Shown here: piece by piece, positions 35,087 through 44,918 of the stretch
Layout: each line of letters begins with the position of its first letter
How positions within the stretch are numbered: position 1 is the stretch's first letter
From: UBA5078 sp964538025
GTDB lineage: Bacteria > Pseudomonadota > Gammaproteobacteria > Pseudomonadales > Pseudohongiellaceae
Assembly (NCBI GenBank): GCA_964538025.1
Contig: CAZICZ010000009.1
Span: 62,001-126,000 of the forward strand
Direction of reading: 5' to 3'
DNA: 64,000 nucleotides
Position numbers and translations under genes: made by a program
Notes under the pieces: generated by a model
Seen by the model: the letters and a program-made list of their open reading frames with translations, nothing else
What the model was told of the DNA's origin: nothing
Database searches by the model: none

Positions 35087-35668
35087 TTAAGGTTTCAATG
35101 GAGTCGAGTTAACGGCGGTATCTTCGGCAGTGCCGACGTGGTGATGCTGCCACAGCGCCTGCAACTGCTTTGTAATCTCAAGGCTCACCGACCGCGGACT
35201 GCGTCGGCTGGTGTCAATGATCAGGTGCGCGGTTTCGCGGTAGAGCGGTTCGCGAATCTTGAACAGCTCCTTGATTTTTGCCAGAGGGTTTTCCGTCTGC
35301 AGCAAAGGCCGATTCTTGTCCTTTCCTGTCCTCTCCAGCTGTTGCGCAACAGAGGCGCGCAGGTAGACCACGGTGCCACGCGCATGGAGAAAAGTGCGTG
35401 ATTCTGGGTCCAGAATTGCGCCACCTCCCGTCGCCAGGATGATGCCCTCCCGCTGGGTCAAGGTGTCGATCATTCGCGCTTCCCGGACACGAAAGCCTTT
35501 TTCCCCTTCTACATCAAAAATCCAGGGGATATCGGCCCCGGTAGCAAATTCGATTTCCCGGTCGGAATCAAAAAACGGCATGTGCAATTGCGCCGCCAAA
35601 AGGCGACCAATCGTGCTTTTGCCTACGCCCATGGGGCCAATCAGGAATACATTGCTGGAATTGCCCAT
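35087..35668 (-). CDS. aroK: Shikimate kinase
   Basis: AroK phosphorylates shikimate. The 193-residue P-loop enzyme has GPMGVGKS (11-18), FDSDREIE (shikimate-binding Asp), GGGAILDPESR and a lid with Arg. It has about 20 extra C-terminal residues compared with E. coli AroK. Confidence 0.97.
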   Translation of the reverse strand: MGNSSNVFLIGPMGVGKSTIGRLLAAQLHMPFFDSDREIEFATGADIPWIFDVEGEKGFRVREARMIDTLTQREGIILATGGGAILDPESRTFLHARGTVVYLRASVAQQLERTGKDKNRPLLQTENPLAKIKELFKIREPLYRETAHLIIDTSRRSPRSVSLEITKQLQALWQHHHVGTAEDTAVNSTPLKP

Positions 35669-35793
35669 CTTGCCCGAATGTCCTTCTGCGAATCAGGCCA
35701 CCTGGAAGCAACCTGACAGACTCTGAAAAGTCCGCCATTGTACCCCTGCACGCCATGCAAAATCACGGTCGAATCAGGGGCACGAAAGACGCT

Positions 35794-38100
35794 TCAGCGC
35801 GTATTGAGCTCAGCGATGATGCGGGGGGTGATGAAGATCAGCAATTCCGTTCGTCGGTTGGCATTGTTGGTTCGCTTGAAGAGCCTGCCAACATAGGGGA
35901 TATCGCCCAACAGGGGCGTTTTGGTTTCTGTGGTCGTGGTTTCCTCCCGGAAGACTCCCCCCAGAACTATCGTATCGCCATTTTCAACCAGCACACTGGT
36001 ATTGATGGAATTGGTATTAATGGCTGGCACATTGCCAGTACCAGCAGCGACAGAATCCTGATGGATATTCAGCTGCATGATGATGCGACCATCGGGCGTA
36101 ATCTGCGGAGTCACTTCCAGAGAGAGGACGGCATCCACGAATTCGGTCGTCGAACCGCCCGCTGTTCCCCCCGCCTGCGCCTGATAGGGAATACGGACGC
36201 CAGATTGAATCGTGGCCGTCACCTTATCCTGCGTTGTGACCTTGGGTCGCGCAATCACCTCACCGTTTCCGCTGCTCTCCAACGCGGAAAGCTCGAGTTC
36301 GATCAACCCGGAATTGCTGGTGAACCCCACAGAGAAAGAGGAAGCACTGTTGTTCGCCACGCCCAGATCCACCGCCAGCGCATCCGGAAAGGAGACCGAT
36401 CCGACAGGAATGGGAACGGCCGCAATGGCCTGCGCTACGATGGCACCGATCAGACTAGGATCTGTGCCGTCCTGCAGGGCCTGCACGCGGGCGGCCTCTC
36501 CAGCGGCAAGGGCCTGGTTGATCGCCTGATTTTCGGCAACCCGGTTGTTTTGTTGTTGCAGTGTGGAGGCCTGACTCCCGCCATAGCGGAAGCCATCGCT
36601 GGAATCCGTCCGGCCTGCACCTCCCCACCGGATACCCAGATCTCGCCCAAAATCCGTCGACACATTCACGATGCGCGCTTCGATCAGTACTTGTCGGACG
36701 GGAACATCCAGCTTGCTCAACAGCTCACGGACTTCATCAAGCTTTTCTGCGACATCCCGGATGATGATGATATTGGTGCGGGAATCCACCGTCGCCGTGC
36801 CACGGCTCGACAGCACACCTGTCGCTCCGCTTTCCGGTGCAACGCCGGTGGCGGCAGCATCAGGCGCCGCCCCCGGAACACTGCCACTGGGAGACCCGGT
36901 CAACAGCATCAGAATGTTGGCGGCATCGGCGTAGTTCACTTGCACATATTCCGTATGCAACGGCGCGAGCGCCTGTGCCTGACGCGTGGCGTCGAGTGCT
37001 TGTTGCTCCTGCGTGGCAATCTCGCTGGCCGGTGCCACATACAAAACATTGCCGACGAGTCGCTTGTCGAGATTGCGCGACTGCAGCACCAGATTGAGCG
37101 CCTGATCCCAGGGCACATCCTGCAATTGGAGGGTGATATTGCCGGAAATCGCGTCACTGGCAACGAGATTGAAATTATTCTCATCGGCCAACAACTGCAG
37201 TACCGCCCGCACCTCAATGTTCTGGAAACTCAGCGAGACCAGATTGCCAGAATACGCCGCCGCAGGATCACTATTGGCCGATGTTGTGCCTGGAGGTGTC
37301 ACGCTGATGGTGTACTGTCGGCCCTGTTGATAGGCCACATATTCATATTCCCCATTGAGATCGATTGCGACGGTGGCATTGCCGCGCTGGGGATAGACGT
37401 CAACGGTATTCACTGGTGTCGCAAAATCAGTCACATCAAAGCGTCGATTCAAACGCTCCGGTACGCCCGTACTTGAGAATTCGACATACACGCGGCTCCC
37501 GATTTGCTCCACATTGCCAAGCACGCGGTCATCGCTGAGGCTGATGACGATTTGGCCTTCATCCTCTTCCGTGCCTCGGCGGAAGGTGACATCCACCAGA
37601 GAGGGTCCCTGTGCCGCTGGGGCCGGTGCGCTTACAGTGCTGCTGACCGGCGCTGCACTGGCCACCCGGTTATCACTTCCCAGATGGACAATCAGGGTGT
37701 TGCCTTCAATACGGGTCTGGTAGTCAACGGCGCTGGTGAGGTTAAACACAAGGCGTGTGCGACCCCCCGCCTCCACCACCATCACACTCTGGGCATTGTT
37801 TGAATCGATGTCGAAGCGACGTTCAGCAAGGGCACTCTTCACGTTCGCAAGATCGACGGAAATGCGGGCAGGATCTTCCTGTGCAAAACTTGTCGGTTCC
37901 GGCGGGCGAGAGTCAAACTCAAGGCGAACCTCGATACTGTCGCCGGGCATATTGGCAAATCCGATACTGTTCAGATTCACCGCCTCTTGCGCGTGGGCTG
38001 AAGGCCACAATGCCAATGCCAGCAAAATCGACATGGCGCACACCTGCAGACGGCGCGACACGACGTTACCCACAGCAGAAGTCATCGTTGTAATTGACAT
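35794..38100 (-). CDS. pilQ: Type IV pilus secretin PilQ
   Basis: PilQ forms the outer-membrane pore for type IV pili. It has 768 residues with a signal peptide (to about ALA/AHAQ), two N-terminal AMIN peptidoglycan-binding domains, an STN/secretin N-domain pair (about 280-400) and the C-terminal secretin domain with VLIEARIVNVSTDFGRDLGIRW and VPLLGDIPYVGRLFK-like signature (TPLLGDIPYVGRLFKR). Three ATGs stand in a row; the third (38100) is best spaced from AGGTGA. Confidence 0.97.
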   Translation of the reverse strand: MSITTMTSAVGNVVSRRLQVCAMSILLALALWPSAHAQEAVNLNSIGFANMPGDSIEVRLEFDSRPPEPTSFAQEDPARISVDLANVKSALAERRFDIDSNNAQSVMVVEAGGRTRLVFNLTSAVDYQTRIEGNTLIVHLGSDNRVASAAPVSSTVSAPAPAAQGPSLVDVTFRRGTEEDEGQIVISLSDDRVLGNVEQIGSRVYVEFSSTGVPERLNRRFDVTDFATPVNTVDVYPQRGNATVAIDLNGEYEYVAYQQGRQYTISVTPPGTTSANSDPAAAYSGNLVSLSFQNIEVRAVLQLLADENNFNLVASDAISGNITLQLQDVPWDQALNLVLQSRNLDKRLVGNVLYVAPASEIATQEQQALDATRQAQALAPLHTEYVQVNYADAANILMLLTGSPSGSVPGAAPDAAATGVAPESGATGVLSSRGTATVDSRTNIIIIRDVAEKLDEVRELLSKLDVPVRQVLIEARIVNVSTDFGRDLGIRWGGAGRTDSSDGFRYGGSQASTLQQQNNRVAENQAINQALAAGEAARVQALQDGTDPSLIGAIVAQAIAAVPIPVGSVSFPDALAVDLGVANNSASSFSVGFTSNSGLIELELSALESSGNGEVIARPKVTTQDKVTATIQSGVRIPYQAQAGGTAGGSTTEFVDAVLSLEVTPQITPDGRIIMQLNIHQDSVAAGTGNVPAINTNSINTSVLVENGDTIVLGGVFREETTTTETKTPLLGDIPYVGRLFKRTNNANRRTELLIFITPRIIAELNTR

Positions 38101-38190
38101 CATCATTTCACCTGTTGTGACTGCCCTGACGCAGCGGCATGTCTCTCTTCACTCCCGTCCATCACGGCGCAGGATGTGTGCGTTATTCTG

Positions 38191-38739
38191 TTAGCGCTGC
38201 AAACTCAGTGTTCGCGGACGTTCAACCCAGCCGCCATCGCCGGAGGGCACGATTTCTGTCAGCTCAATCTCTGTCGGTGACACCCGCTGCACGCGACCAT
38301 GATTGCGACCCAGATAATTGCCGCGTACCACGCGATGAATTTTGCCGTTTTCATCCTGCACTAGCGCAATTGTCGTCGTGCCGCGCGTCATCATTCCCAC
38401 CATGACCAGATTGCTCAGAGCAAACTCCTCCAGCGCCTCCGGCGTCCGCGTGAAGTCCGGCTGCACCACGTTGACGGGTTGCTGCGCTTCACTTGTCCCC
38501 GCCATGATCGGCACATCGAAGGGCGAGCGCAGCGAAGCAGCACTGTAGGAGAAGGCCTCGTAAGGTTGAAAGACGGGCATGGGCTCCACTTCTCCACCGG
38601 GGCGCAGGGACACTTCAATGATGTATTGCTGCAAATCTTCCATACCGTCATTGCCGGAACACGCCGCCAACAACAGCACAAGACTGGTTATCATCGCCCG
38701 TTTGACCAAGCTGGATAAGGCGTTAGGGAGTCGGTGCAT
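38191..38739 (-). CDS. pilP: Type IV pilus inner-membrane lipoprotein PilP
   Basis: PilP links the PilMNO inner-membrane complex to the PilQ secretin. The 182-residue protein has a lipoprotein signal peptide with lipobox LLAAC (Cys about 27) and a C-terminal beta-domain (LVMVGMMTRGTTTIALVQD, VVRGNYLGRNHGRV). The ATG at 38739 is preceded by AGGAG at 6 bases and overlaps pilO. Confidence 0.95.
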   Translation of the reverse strand: MHRLPNALSSLVKRAMITSLVLLLAACSGNDGMEDLQQYIIEVSLRPGGEVEPMPVFQPYEAFSYSAASLRSPFDVPIMAGTSEAQQPVNVVQPDFTRTPEALEEFALSNLVMVGMMTRGTTTIALVQDENGKIHRVVRGNYLGRNHGRVQRVSPTEIELTEIVPSGDGGWVERPRTLSLQR

Positions 38740-39358
38740 CACTGGCTCCTTCTGTGCGATATCGATAGGTCTTTGCGGTAATCGTCATCTGCAGCGCGCT
38801 GCGATTGTTCACCGGAATAATGGAAAAATCATGAAGCGTCACAATGCGAGGCAAAGACGCGACACCGCTGACGAATGTTCCAAAATCGTGGTAATTGCCC
38901 AGCACCTCAACCTGGATGGGCTGTTCAATATAAAACTCCTGCGCCACCTCGGAATCCAGCTCGATTCGCGAGAAAGAGAGACTGCTGCCCAAACCTGTTT
39001 CCGTGATGTCGTCCACCAGATCCGGCACTTCCGTCTGGCTGGGTAACTGGCTTAACAGTTCGGAGAATTCTTCTTCCATCGCAATCGTCTGTGCTTTGTA
39101 TTCTTCAAGATTGGCCGCCATGACCGCCTTTTGCTCGAATTCAATCCGCAGCGTTGATTCCTCCGCCTGCCACCGCGTAAGGGCAGTCTGCAATGTCCTG
39201 ATATCGAACCAGAATCCGGCAGCAAGGCACAGAACAAACAGGACGAGAGCAATCAGCATTTTCACGACGCCCGGCCATACGCCGATCGACTCGATGTCAC
39301 TGAGGTTATTCCAGTCAAAACTCTGTAACTCTTTCAACAATGTCGATGCCTTGATCAT
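38723..39358 (-). CDS. pilO: Type IV pilus assembly protein PilO
   Basis: PilO forms a heterodimer with PilN in the inner membrane. The 211 residues have a TM segment (about 33-52, MLIALVLFVLCLAAGFWFD), a coiled coil and a ferredoxin-like periplasmic domain (IELDSEVAQEFYIEQPIQVEVLGN). It overlaps pilN by 4 bp (ATGA) and pilP by 17 bp. Confidence 0.95.
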   Translation of the reverse strand: MIKASTLLKELQSFDWNNLSDIESIGVWPGVVKMLIALVLFVLCLAAGFWFDIRTLQTALTRWQAEESTLRIEFEQKAVMAANLEEYKAQTIAMEEEFSELLSQLPSQTEVPDLVDDITETGLGSSLSFSRIELDSEVAQEFYIEQPIQVEVLGNYHDFGTFVSGVASLPRIVTLHDFSIIPVNNRSALQMTITAKTYRYRTEGASDAPTP

Positions 39359-39927
39359 GGCTCTTCCTCTCGCGTGGGTTCTTGCAGGAAGAAGGTCAGG
39401 GAAAAGGCATTGGCAGCGCGTTGATCAGAGTTTGAGTCCGCACTGGCAGCAGAAATCTGTTGCAGGCTCGGATTGACGAACCAATCGGAATCGTCGATGC
39501 GACGCATCAGTTCCGACACCTTGTTGTTGGATTCGGCGATTCCTTCAATCTGCAGACGGTCGCCATCACGCTCCAGCGAATTGAAATACACCCCTGCCGG
39601 AATGGTTTTCACGAGCTCGTCGAAGATGCGCACGATGACGGGACGCGAGCCCTGCAAATCCTGAATGACTTCCATTCGTGAATTGATCTGCGCTTTTTGT
39701 TCCTTCAGGTTGTTGATCTCGGCAATGCGGGCATCAAGCACCAGAATCTCCCGACGGACAAAATCATTGCGGGCTTGCTGGTAGCGAATATCCCCACGGA
39801 AATTTCGATCGACCAGAAATACGATGCCGGCAGCGATGATGGTGACTCCCATCAGCAAGACGAAAAACTCGCGCTTGCGTTCTTCCCGTAATTGTTCGCG
39901 CCAGGGCAGTAAATTGATGCGTGCCAT
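39355..39927 (-). CDS. pilN: Type IV pilus assembly protein PilN
   Basis: The 190-residue protein begins with the conserved INLLPWREQLR motif that docks into PilM. It is followed by a TM segment (about 24-42), a coiled coil and a periplasmic fold. Its start overlaps the pilM stop by one base. Confidence 0.96.
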   Translation of the reverse strand: MARINLLPWREQLREERKREFFVLLMGVTIIAAGIVFLVDRNFRGDIRYQQARNDFVRREILVLDARIAEINNLKEQKAQINSRMEVIQDLQGSRPVIVRIFDELVKTIPAGVYFNSLERDGDRLQIEGIAESNNKVSELMRRIDDSDWFVNPSLQQISAASADSNSDQRAANAFSLTFFLQEPTREEEP

Positions 39928-40988
39928 CAGTACTTACTCCTCATGGCAAGCCCGCAGGCGATCATCAGCGCCGGAGCATCGTTGGTGAGCAATGTCTTGT
40001 TCACTTTGGAGCCGACGACAAGGTTCAGAAAGGGGTTGGCCACCAACGCCGGAGTAGCCAGTTGCTCACGCACCAGTTCACTGAGCCCGTCAATGGCGGC
40101 GACGCCACCGGCCAGAATGATCTGGTCAACATCGTTGTATTGACTGGATGAAAAGAAAAACTGCAGTGATCTGCTGACCTGTTGCACGACGGCGTCTTTG
40201 AAGGGAGCCAGAATTTCCAGCTCATACTCTTCGGCGAGTGATCCGCGGCGGATGGCCGTTTCGGCCTCGATCGCTGACAGACCAAATCGGCGCTGGACGT
40301 CTTCCACCAGCTGGCGTCCGCCAAACAGCTGTTCGCGCGTGTAGATCGTTTTACCATGGAGCAGCACGTGAAGTGTGGTGACTGTCGCCCCGATATCGAG
40401 AATGGCAACCGTCTGCGGATCCGCACTTTGCAGCTGGTCCTGTAACAGGCCGAAAGCCCGCTCCATGGCATAGGCTTCAATATCCACCACTTTGGCGCTG
40501 AGACCACCGGCATCAAGAGCGCCAACACGGGACTCCACATTCTCCTTTCGACAGGCGGCCAGCAACACATCCACGAAATCGGAATTGGGATCGGTGCTTT
40601 CCTGACGCTCAAAATCGATGGCGACTTCACTGAGTGGATAAGGAATGTACTGGTCTGCCTCCACGATGATTTGATTCTCCATTTCAGAATCACTCATGCT
40701 GGCATTCATTTCGATGATCTTGGTGATGACAGCGGAACCTGCCACCGCCACGGCGGCTTCCTTGCTTCGTGGTTTCAGGATTGAAAGCGCCTGCCGGATG
40801 GCGTCACCGACGGCATCGATGTCGCTGATATTCTTTTCCACGACCGCGTTGGGCGGGAGTTGTCGCATGACATAGTTTTCGATGCGGTATTTGCCATTTT
40901 GCATACTGAGCTCAAGCAACTTCACGGCCGTGGAACTGATGTCCACACCGAGCAGTGTTTTTGCTTTCCGACTCAGAATGTCAAGCAC
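39927..40988 (-). CDS. pilM: Type IV pilus assembly protein PilM (actin-like ATPase)
   Basis: The cytoplasmic, FtsA/actin-like protein of 353 residues recruits PilN. GVDISSTAVKLLEL (phosphate 1 motif), VAILDIGATVTTLHVL (phosphate 2) and IILAGGVAAIDGL (adenosine) are visible. The GTG at 40988 has AAGG upstream. It is the first gene of pilMNOPQ and divergent from mrcA. Confidence 0.97.
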   Translation of the reverse strand: MLDILSRKAKTLLGVDISSTAVKLLELSMQNGKYRIENYVMRQLPPNAVVEKNISDIDAVGDAIRQALSILKPRSKEAAVAVAGSAVITKIIEMNASMSDSEMENQIIVEADQYIPYPLSEVAIDFERQESTDPNSDFVDVLLAACRKENVESRVGALDAGGLSAKVVDIEAYAMERAFGLLQDQLQSADPQTVAILDIGATVTTLHVLLHGKTIYTREQLFGGRQLVEDVQRRFGLSAIEAETAIRRGSLAEEYELEILAPFKDAVVQQVSRSLQFFFSSSQYNDVDQIILAGGVAAIDGLSELVREQLATPALVANPFLNLVVGSKVNKTLLTNDAPALMIACGLAMRSKY

Positions 40989-41639
40989 CTTACCTTCCCC
41001 ATACTGGCCCCGAAGAGCTTATCGGCCGAGTGGCGCACGAGATCACCCCGCACCCCTGAATTTTCAATTCTCACGTCGTCTTTCGGGTCATCCCGCCTCT
41101 GTCTCGTCGCGCGGAAACGCCCCTCATCTGAGGACGATTTTCAGTATAGATTCAAACCGCAGAGACAACCGGCTGGTGCCTGAATTTTAGGCACCTCCAC
41201 ATCAAATCAAATTTATATATAATATTCAATACATTATATAGGGTTTCAAATAAATAACTTTATGTTGCTAACTCCGTCAAAAAATGGACAAGGACTTGAT
41301 GAGGCTCACAATTATGACAGCTCGTCTTGAAGGCAGATCACACCCTGAGTGCGCCGCCCATCAGCGCCCAGAAAAAGTTTTAATCTATTGAAATATAAGA
41401 CATTATGATTATGTGTTCAGCCATTCATATGACTGTCCGCTCCCTGCAAGAGACAGAAAAATGCCCCTTAAAAGCCTGAGGGTTTCACTCAAGATTATTC
41501 GTTTCCATGGGTATATAATGGCGCCTTCCTGCACCACCGGGTGCCAGCGGGCACGTAACGAAAAGCCTGCCTTTGGGGTCCTATCACAGGGTGAGCTTTG
41601 CAGAATCCGCAACCGACACGTGGTCCATCACCAGTGAAC
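40989..41639. other. Long AT-rich divergent intergenic region between pilM and mrcA
   Basis: About 650 bp without a supported gene. Segment 41200-41420 is strikingly AT-rich against a GC-rich background. It holds an inverted repeat TATATAAT/ATTATATA (41216-41223, 41233-41240) and, upstream, a GGTGCCT/AGGCACC hairpin (41175-41195). A TATACT box on the minus strand (41143-41148) may serve pilM; I see no convincing -35 with it. Confidence 0.6.
41514..41519 (+). promoter_or_regulatory. Probable -10 box of mrcA
   Basis: A perfect TATAAT stands 120 bp before the mrcA start. The matching -35 (AAGATT at 17 bp) is poor, so an activator or upstream AT-rich element may help. Confidence 0.45.
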
Positions 41640-43997
41640 ATGCCAATCAAAAAACTCTTCCGGACTCTCTTCTGGCTAGGCATATTCTGTGTCAGTGGGG
41701 CCGTCATGGTCTTTGCTGCCGGCTTCCTCTACTTGTCACCACAGTTACCCTCTGCGGAGTCCTATCGCTATGTGCAACTGGAAACCCCGTTACGGATACT
41801 GACTGCCGACAAGCTGCTGATAGATGAAATCGGGATTCGACGCGACCCGATTCCTTTCGAAGAAATCCCGCCAATGATGATCAATGCCGTCATCGCCAGC
41901 GAAGACCCGCGCTTTTACTCCCATTCGGGTGTCGATGTGCGGGGACTGCTCCGGGGGTTCTACGGGTTTGTGCGCGGGATCAACCTGGGGGGCGGCAGCA
42001 CGATCACCATGCAGCTGGTGAACAACATTTCGTTCGATAACGACAATGTCTATGCCCGCAAACTGAAGGAGATCCCGTTTGCACTGCGTATTCAGCGCGA
42101 GCTGACCAAAGAAGAAATCATCACGCTGTATCTCAACCTGATTTACTTTGGTGCCGGCGCGGACGGCATCAATGCAGCCGCCTATGCCTACTACGGCAAG
42201 CCCATCAGCGAGCTGGAGTTGCACCACTTCGCAATGCTGACCTCGGTGTTGCCCTGCCCTTCCCCGTGCAACCCGATCGCCAACCCCGCACGGGCAGAAA
42301 CACGACGCAACGTGGTGCTCACCAAGATGTTCGAACAGCGCATGATCACTCGTGCCGAATATGAGAAGGCTATCGCCACCCCGGACGACGCTCGACCACA
42401 TAGTCGGCGCATCGAAGTGAGCGCCCCTCATGTCGCGGAGATGATCCGACAGGAACTTTACCGCGAGTACGGGGACGATATTTACCGCAAGGGATTCGAG
42501 GTGACGACCAGCATCCTGAGCAAGAACCAGCGTGCCGCGACAGCCGCACTGACCAACGGGCTTGAGAATTTCTATGACAAGCGCCATGGGTACCGGGGGA
42601 CTGAAGGGCACGTTTCTGTCCCTGCCGGAGAGGATGCCTCCCCTCATTTCATCGCCGCCCTTGAGCCCTTCACTACCCTAGGCAATCAGGTGCCCGCCGT
42701 GGTGTCGGAGGTCGGTGAGCGCGACATCAAAGCAATACGCAAGGATGGCTCCGTGGTGAGCATCGACTGGGATGGTCTGAGCTGGGCTGCCCCTTTTGTC
42801 GATCGCGGCAACGCATGGCCACGCCCGCAGCGCGCCAGCGACATCGTAAAAACGGGCGATATCGTGCGAATAAAACAGGAAGACGACGAGCGCTGGTCGC
42901 TCGGGCAAATCCCCGAGCTGCAGGGCGCATTGGTCTCGGTCTCGCCTGACAACGGCGACATCCTGGCCCTGACCGGTGGCTACGACTTCGGATTGAGTCA
43001 GGTCAATCGCGCAACAACCCCACGTCCTCCTGGCTCCGGCTTCAAACCATTCCTGTATGGCACAGCACTGGAAAATGGCTATACACCGGCCACAACGATC
43101 AATGATGCGCCTTTCGCGCGGGGAGATTATCGCCCCCGCAATTTCGAAAATAATTTTATCGGGCCGGTGACACTGCGCAATGCGCTTGCGACGTCCCGCA
43201 ACATTCCCGCAATCCGGCTCTATGACCAGCTGGGCTCGGAGCTGGTATTGCCGTTCGCGAAGCGCTTTGGATTCAAAACCGACACCTTCCCCCGCAATGA
43301 CCTGACCGTAGCATTGGGCAGTCAGGATGTGCAGCCGCTGGAGATGGCGGTGGCCTTTGCCACCATTGCCAACGGGGGGCAGAAGGTGGAGGCGACCCTG
43401 ATTAAAGAGATCAAAACAGTGGATGGGCTGATTCCGTTGCCCGTGCAGCTGGTCGCTTGTGGCACTGCCTGTGATTCGCTGGCAGTGAACGAAATGCCGG
43501 CGCCACAGATTGTTGATCCGCGCGTCACCTATATCCTCGCGAGCATGATGCGGTCGGTCATCGAAGAAGGCAGTGGACGCCGCGTCGACAGGGAAATCGC
43601 CCGCAAGGATCTAATGGGGAAAACCGGAACCACCAATGGCCCGGCAGAACTGTGGTTCTCAGGGTTCAACCGTGACGTGTCGACCAGCGTCTTTATCGGT
43701 TTCGATCAGCCCCAACCCATGGGAGAAAGTGAGCAGGGCGCCACGGTGCCGGTTCCCATCTGGATCGACTACATGAAGACCGTGCTGGAGGGTCAGCCGG
43801 AACACATGCTGGATCGCCCCGACGGCATTGTGGATCGGCTGATCGACAAACAGACCGGCAAGCTCGCACGACCGGGTCAGGCCAATACCATGTTTGAACT
43901 GTTCATGCAGGAAAACGCACCGACGGAAATGGAGTCTCGCAACACGCCGACACCCTCGGGAAGCGACGAAGTGCCCTCGATTGAAATCATCTTCTGA
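41640..43997 (+). CDS. mrcA: Penicillin-binding protein 1A (bifunctional transglycosylase/transpeptidase)
   Basis: It polymerises and crosslinks peptidoglycan. The 785-residue protein has a TM anchor (about 9-30), a GT51 domain with the catalytic Glu in SEDPRFYSHSG (Glu about 88) and GGGSTITMQL, an OB-like insert, and a transpeptidase domain with SGFK (Ser about 466), SRN (about 519) and KTG (about 661). The ATG at 41640 fits the membrane anchor; earlier in-frame TTG is unlikely. It ends at a strong terminator. Confidence 0.97.
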   Translation: MPIKKLFRTLFWLGIFCVSGAVMVFAAGFLYLSPQLPSAESYRYVQLETPLRILTADKLLIDEIGIRRDPIPFEEIPPMMINAVIASEDPRFYSHSGVDVRGLLRGFYGFVRGINLGGGSTITMQLVNNISFDNDNVYARKLKEIPFALRIQRELTKEEIITLYLNLIYFGAGADGINAAAYAYYGKPISELELHHFAMLTSVLPCPSPCNPIANPARAETRRNVVLTKMFEQRMITRAEYEKAIATPDDARPHSRRIEVSAPHVAEMIRQELYREYGDDIYRKGFEVTTSILSKNQRAATAALTNGLENFYDKRHGYRGTEGHVSVPAGEDASPHFIAALEPFTTLGNQVPAVVSEVGERDIKAIRKDGSVVSIDWDGLSWAAPFVDRGNAWPRPQRASDIVKTGDIVRIKQEDDERWSLGQIPELQGALVSVSPDNGDILALTGGYDFGLSQVNRATTPRPPGSGFKPFLYGTALENGYTPATTINDAPFARGDYRPRNFENNFIGPVTLRNALATSRNIPAIRLYDQLGSELVLPFAKRFGFKTDTFPRNDLTVALGSQDVQPLEMAVAFATIANGGQKVEATLIKEIKTVDGLIPLPVQLVACGTACDSLAVNEMPAPQIVDPRVTYILASMMRSVIEEGSGRRVDREIARKDLMGKTGTTNGPAELWFSGFNRDVSTSVFIGFDQPQPMGESEQGATVPVPIWIDYMKTVLEGQPEHMLDRPDGIVDRLIDKQTGKLARPGQANTMFELFMQENAPTEMESRNTPTPSGSDEVPSIEIIF

Positions 43998-44017
43998 GAA
44001 TGATCTCGCCCCAAGAC

Positions 44018-44051
44018 AAAAAGGCGCCAGAGCAAGCTCTGGCGCCTTTTT
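44018..44051. terminator. Bidirectional terminator between mrcA and rpmE
   Basis: A perfect 16-bp stem including A5/T5 ends (44018-44033 with 44036-44051) lies between converging mrcA and rpmE, giving a T-tract on either strand. Confidence 0.95.
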
Positions 44052-44075
44052 GGAATCTTCCGATCGATTGCCGTC

Positions 44076-44285
44076 TTAGACGGAGCGTGTACCGAAACGC
44101 TTCTTGAAACGGTCCACACGGCCACCGGTGTCAAGAATCTTCTGCTTGCCCGTGTAGAACGGGTGGCAATCAGAGCACACGTCCAACATGATGTCTTTGC
44201 CCAATGTAGAGCGCGTCTTGAAGACGTTGCCACAACTGCAGGTCGCGGTCATTTCTACATAATTGGGGTGAATATCGGGTTTCAT
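44076..44285 (-). CDS. rpmE: 50S ribosomal protein L31 (zinc-binding form)
   Basis: The 69-residue protein bridges ribosomal subunits. It keeps the C+ cysteines (CSCG and CSDCHPFYTGKQ) that bind zinc, and the tail RVDRFKKRFG. AGGCAG precedes the ATG. Confidence 0.98.
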   Translation of the reverse strand: MKPDIHPNYVEMTATCSCGNVFKTRSTLGKDIMLDVCSDCHPFYTGKQKILDTGGRVDRFKKRFGTRSV

Positions 44286-44372
44286 GATTCTGCCTCATCA
44301 ATAGGTTTTCACTGGGTTCGCGACACCGGGGTTGCATCAAATACCCCTGCACTGCCAGCGAAACGGGGAGGC

Positions 44373-44400
44373 ATTCTACCAAACAGACCTGGAAGCGCAA
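44373..44400 (-). promoter_or_regulatory. Sigma-70 promoter of rpmE
   Basis: On the minus strand there is TTGCGC (44395-44400), a 16-bp spacer and TAGAAT (44373-44378), about 90 bp before rpmE. Confidence 0.6.
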
Positions 44401-44442
44401 GTACGGGGAGGAGGTTTTTCATTCCATTCCCCACCGCGCCCA

Positions 44443-44748
44443 TTACACGGGCGATTTCCCTGCCTTGATGACCTGATGATTCTTTACGACTTCGCGCATG
44501 ATGCGTTCAAGGATTTCGGCCACTAGGTCCGGATTAACGCTGTTTGTCTGACAAAGCTGGCGAGTGTGCGCAAGCTTGCGGGCTTCCCGCTCCGGGTCCA
44601 GCGCTTCCAGACCATATTCGGCCTTCAGCTCCCCAACACGCTGGGTCAGGGCAAAGCGATTGGCCAGCAGGAGGACGAGACCATGGTCAATGCGATCGAT
44701 CTGTTCTCGTACCCGCAATAATTCGTCGGGTATCGGCGTGCTGGTCAT
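44443..44748 (-). CDS. Monofunctional chorismate mutase, AroQ class
   Basis: The 101-residue all-helical protein converts chorismate to prephenate. It has the AroQ pattern: LLRVREQIDRIDHGLVLLLANRFAL (first helix, catalytic Arg), VGELKAEYGLEALDPERE (catalytic Lys) and ERIMREVVKNHQ. No prephenate dehydratase or signal peptide is fused. The ATG at 44748 has GGAG at 8 bases. It is divergent from priA. Confidence 0.92.
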   Translation of the reverse strand: MTSTPIPDELLRVREQIDRIDHGLVLLLANRFALTQRVGELKAEYGLEALDPEREARKLAHTRQLCQTNSVNPDLVAEILERIMREVVKNHQVIKAGKSPV

Positions 44749-44918
44749 GGCGCTGTCTCCATCCGGGTGGTCAGAAAAGTGTGGCGGCGAGTATAAACGA
44801 ATTCCGCCCGCAGGAGACAGGGAGCCCACCTCAGTTGCGGGCACTGTGCAATGCCCTTACCATGGGCCGGCATTCATCTTCCCGCACGACGCGTGTTCAT
44901 CCAGAATTCCTCATATCC

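Noticed and set aside
35755..37476. Long open frame (573 codons) on the plus strand opposite pilQ
   Set aside because: It is antisense to a clear secretin gene, has no ribosome site or recognisable domain, and arises from GC-rich codon bias.
41284..41391. 35-codon frame in the pilM-mrcA gap
   Set aside because: No ribosome site, no hydrophobic or domain pattern; chance ORF in AT-rich DNA.
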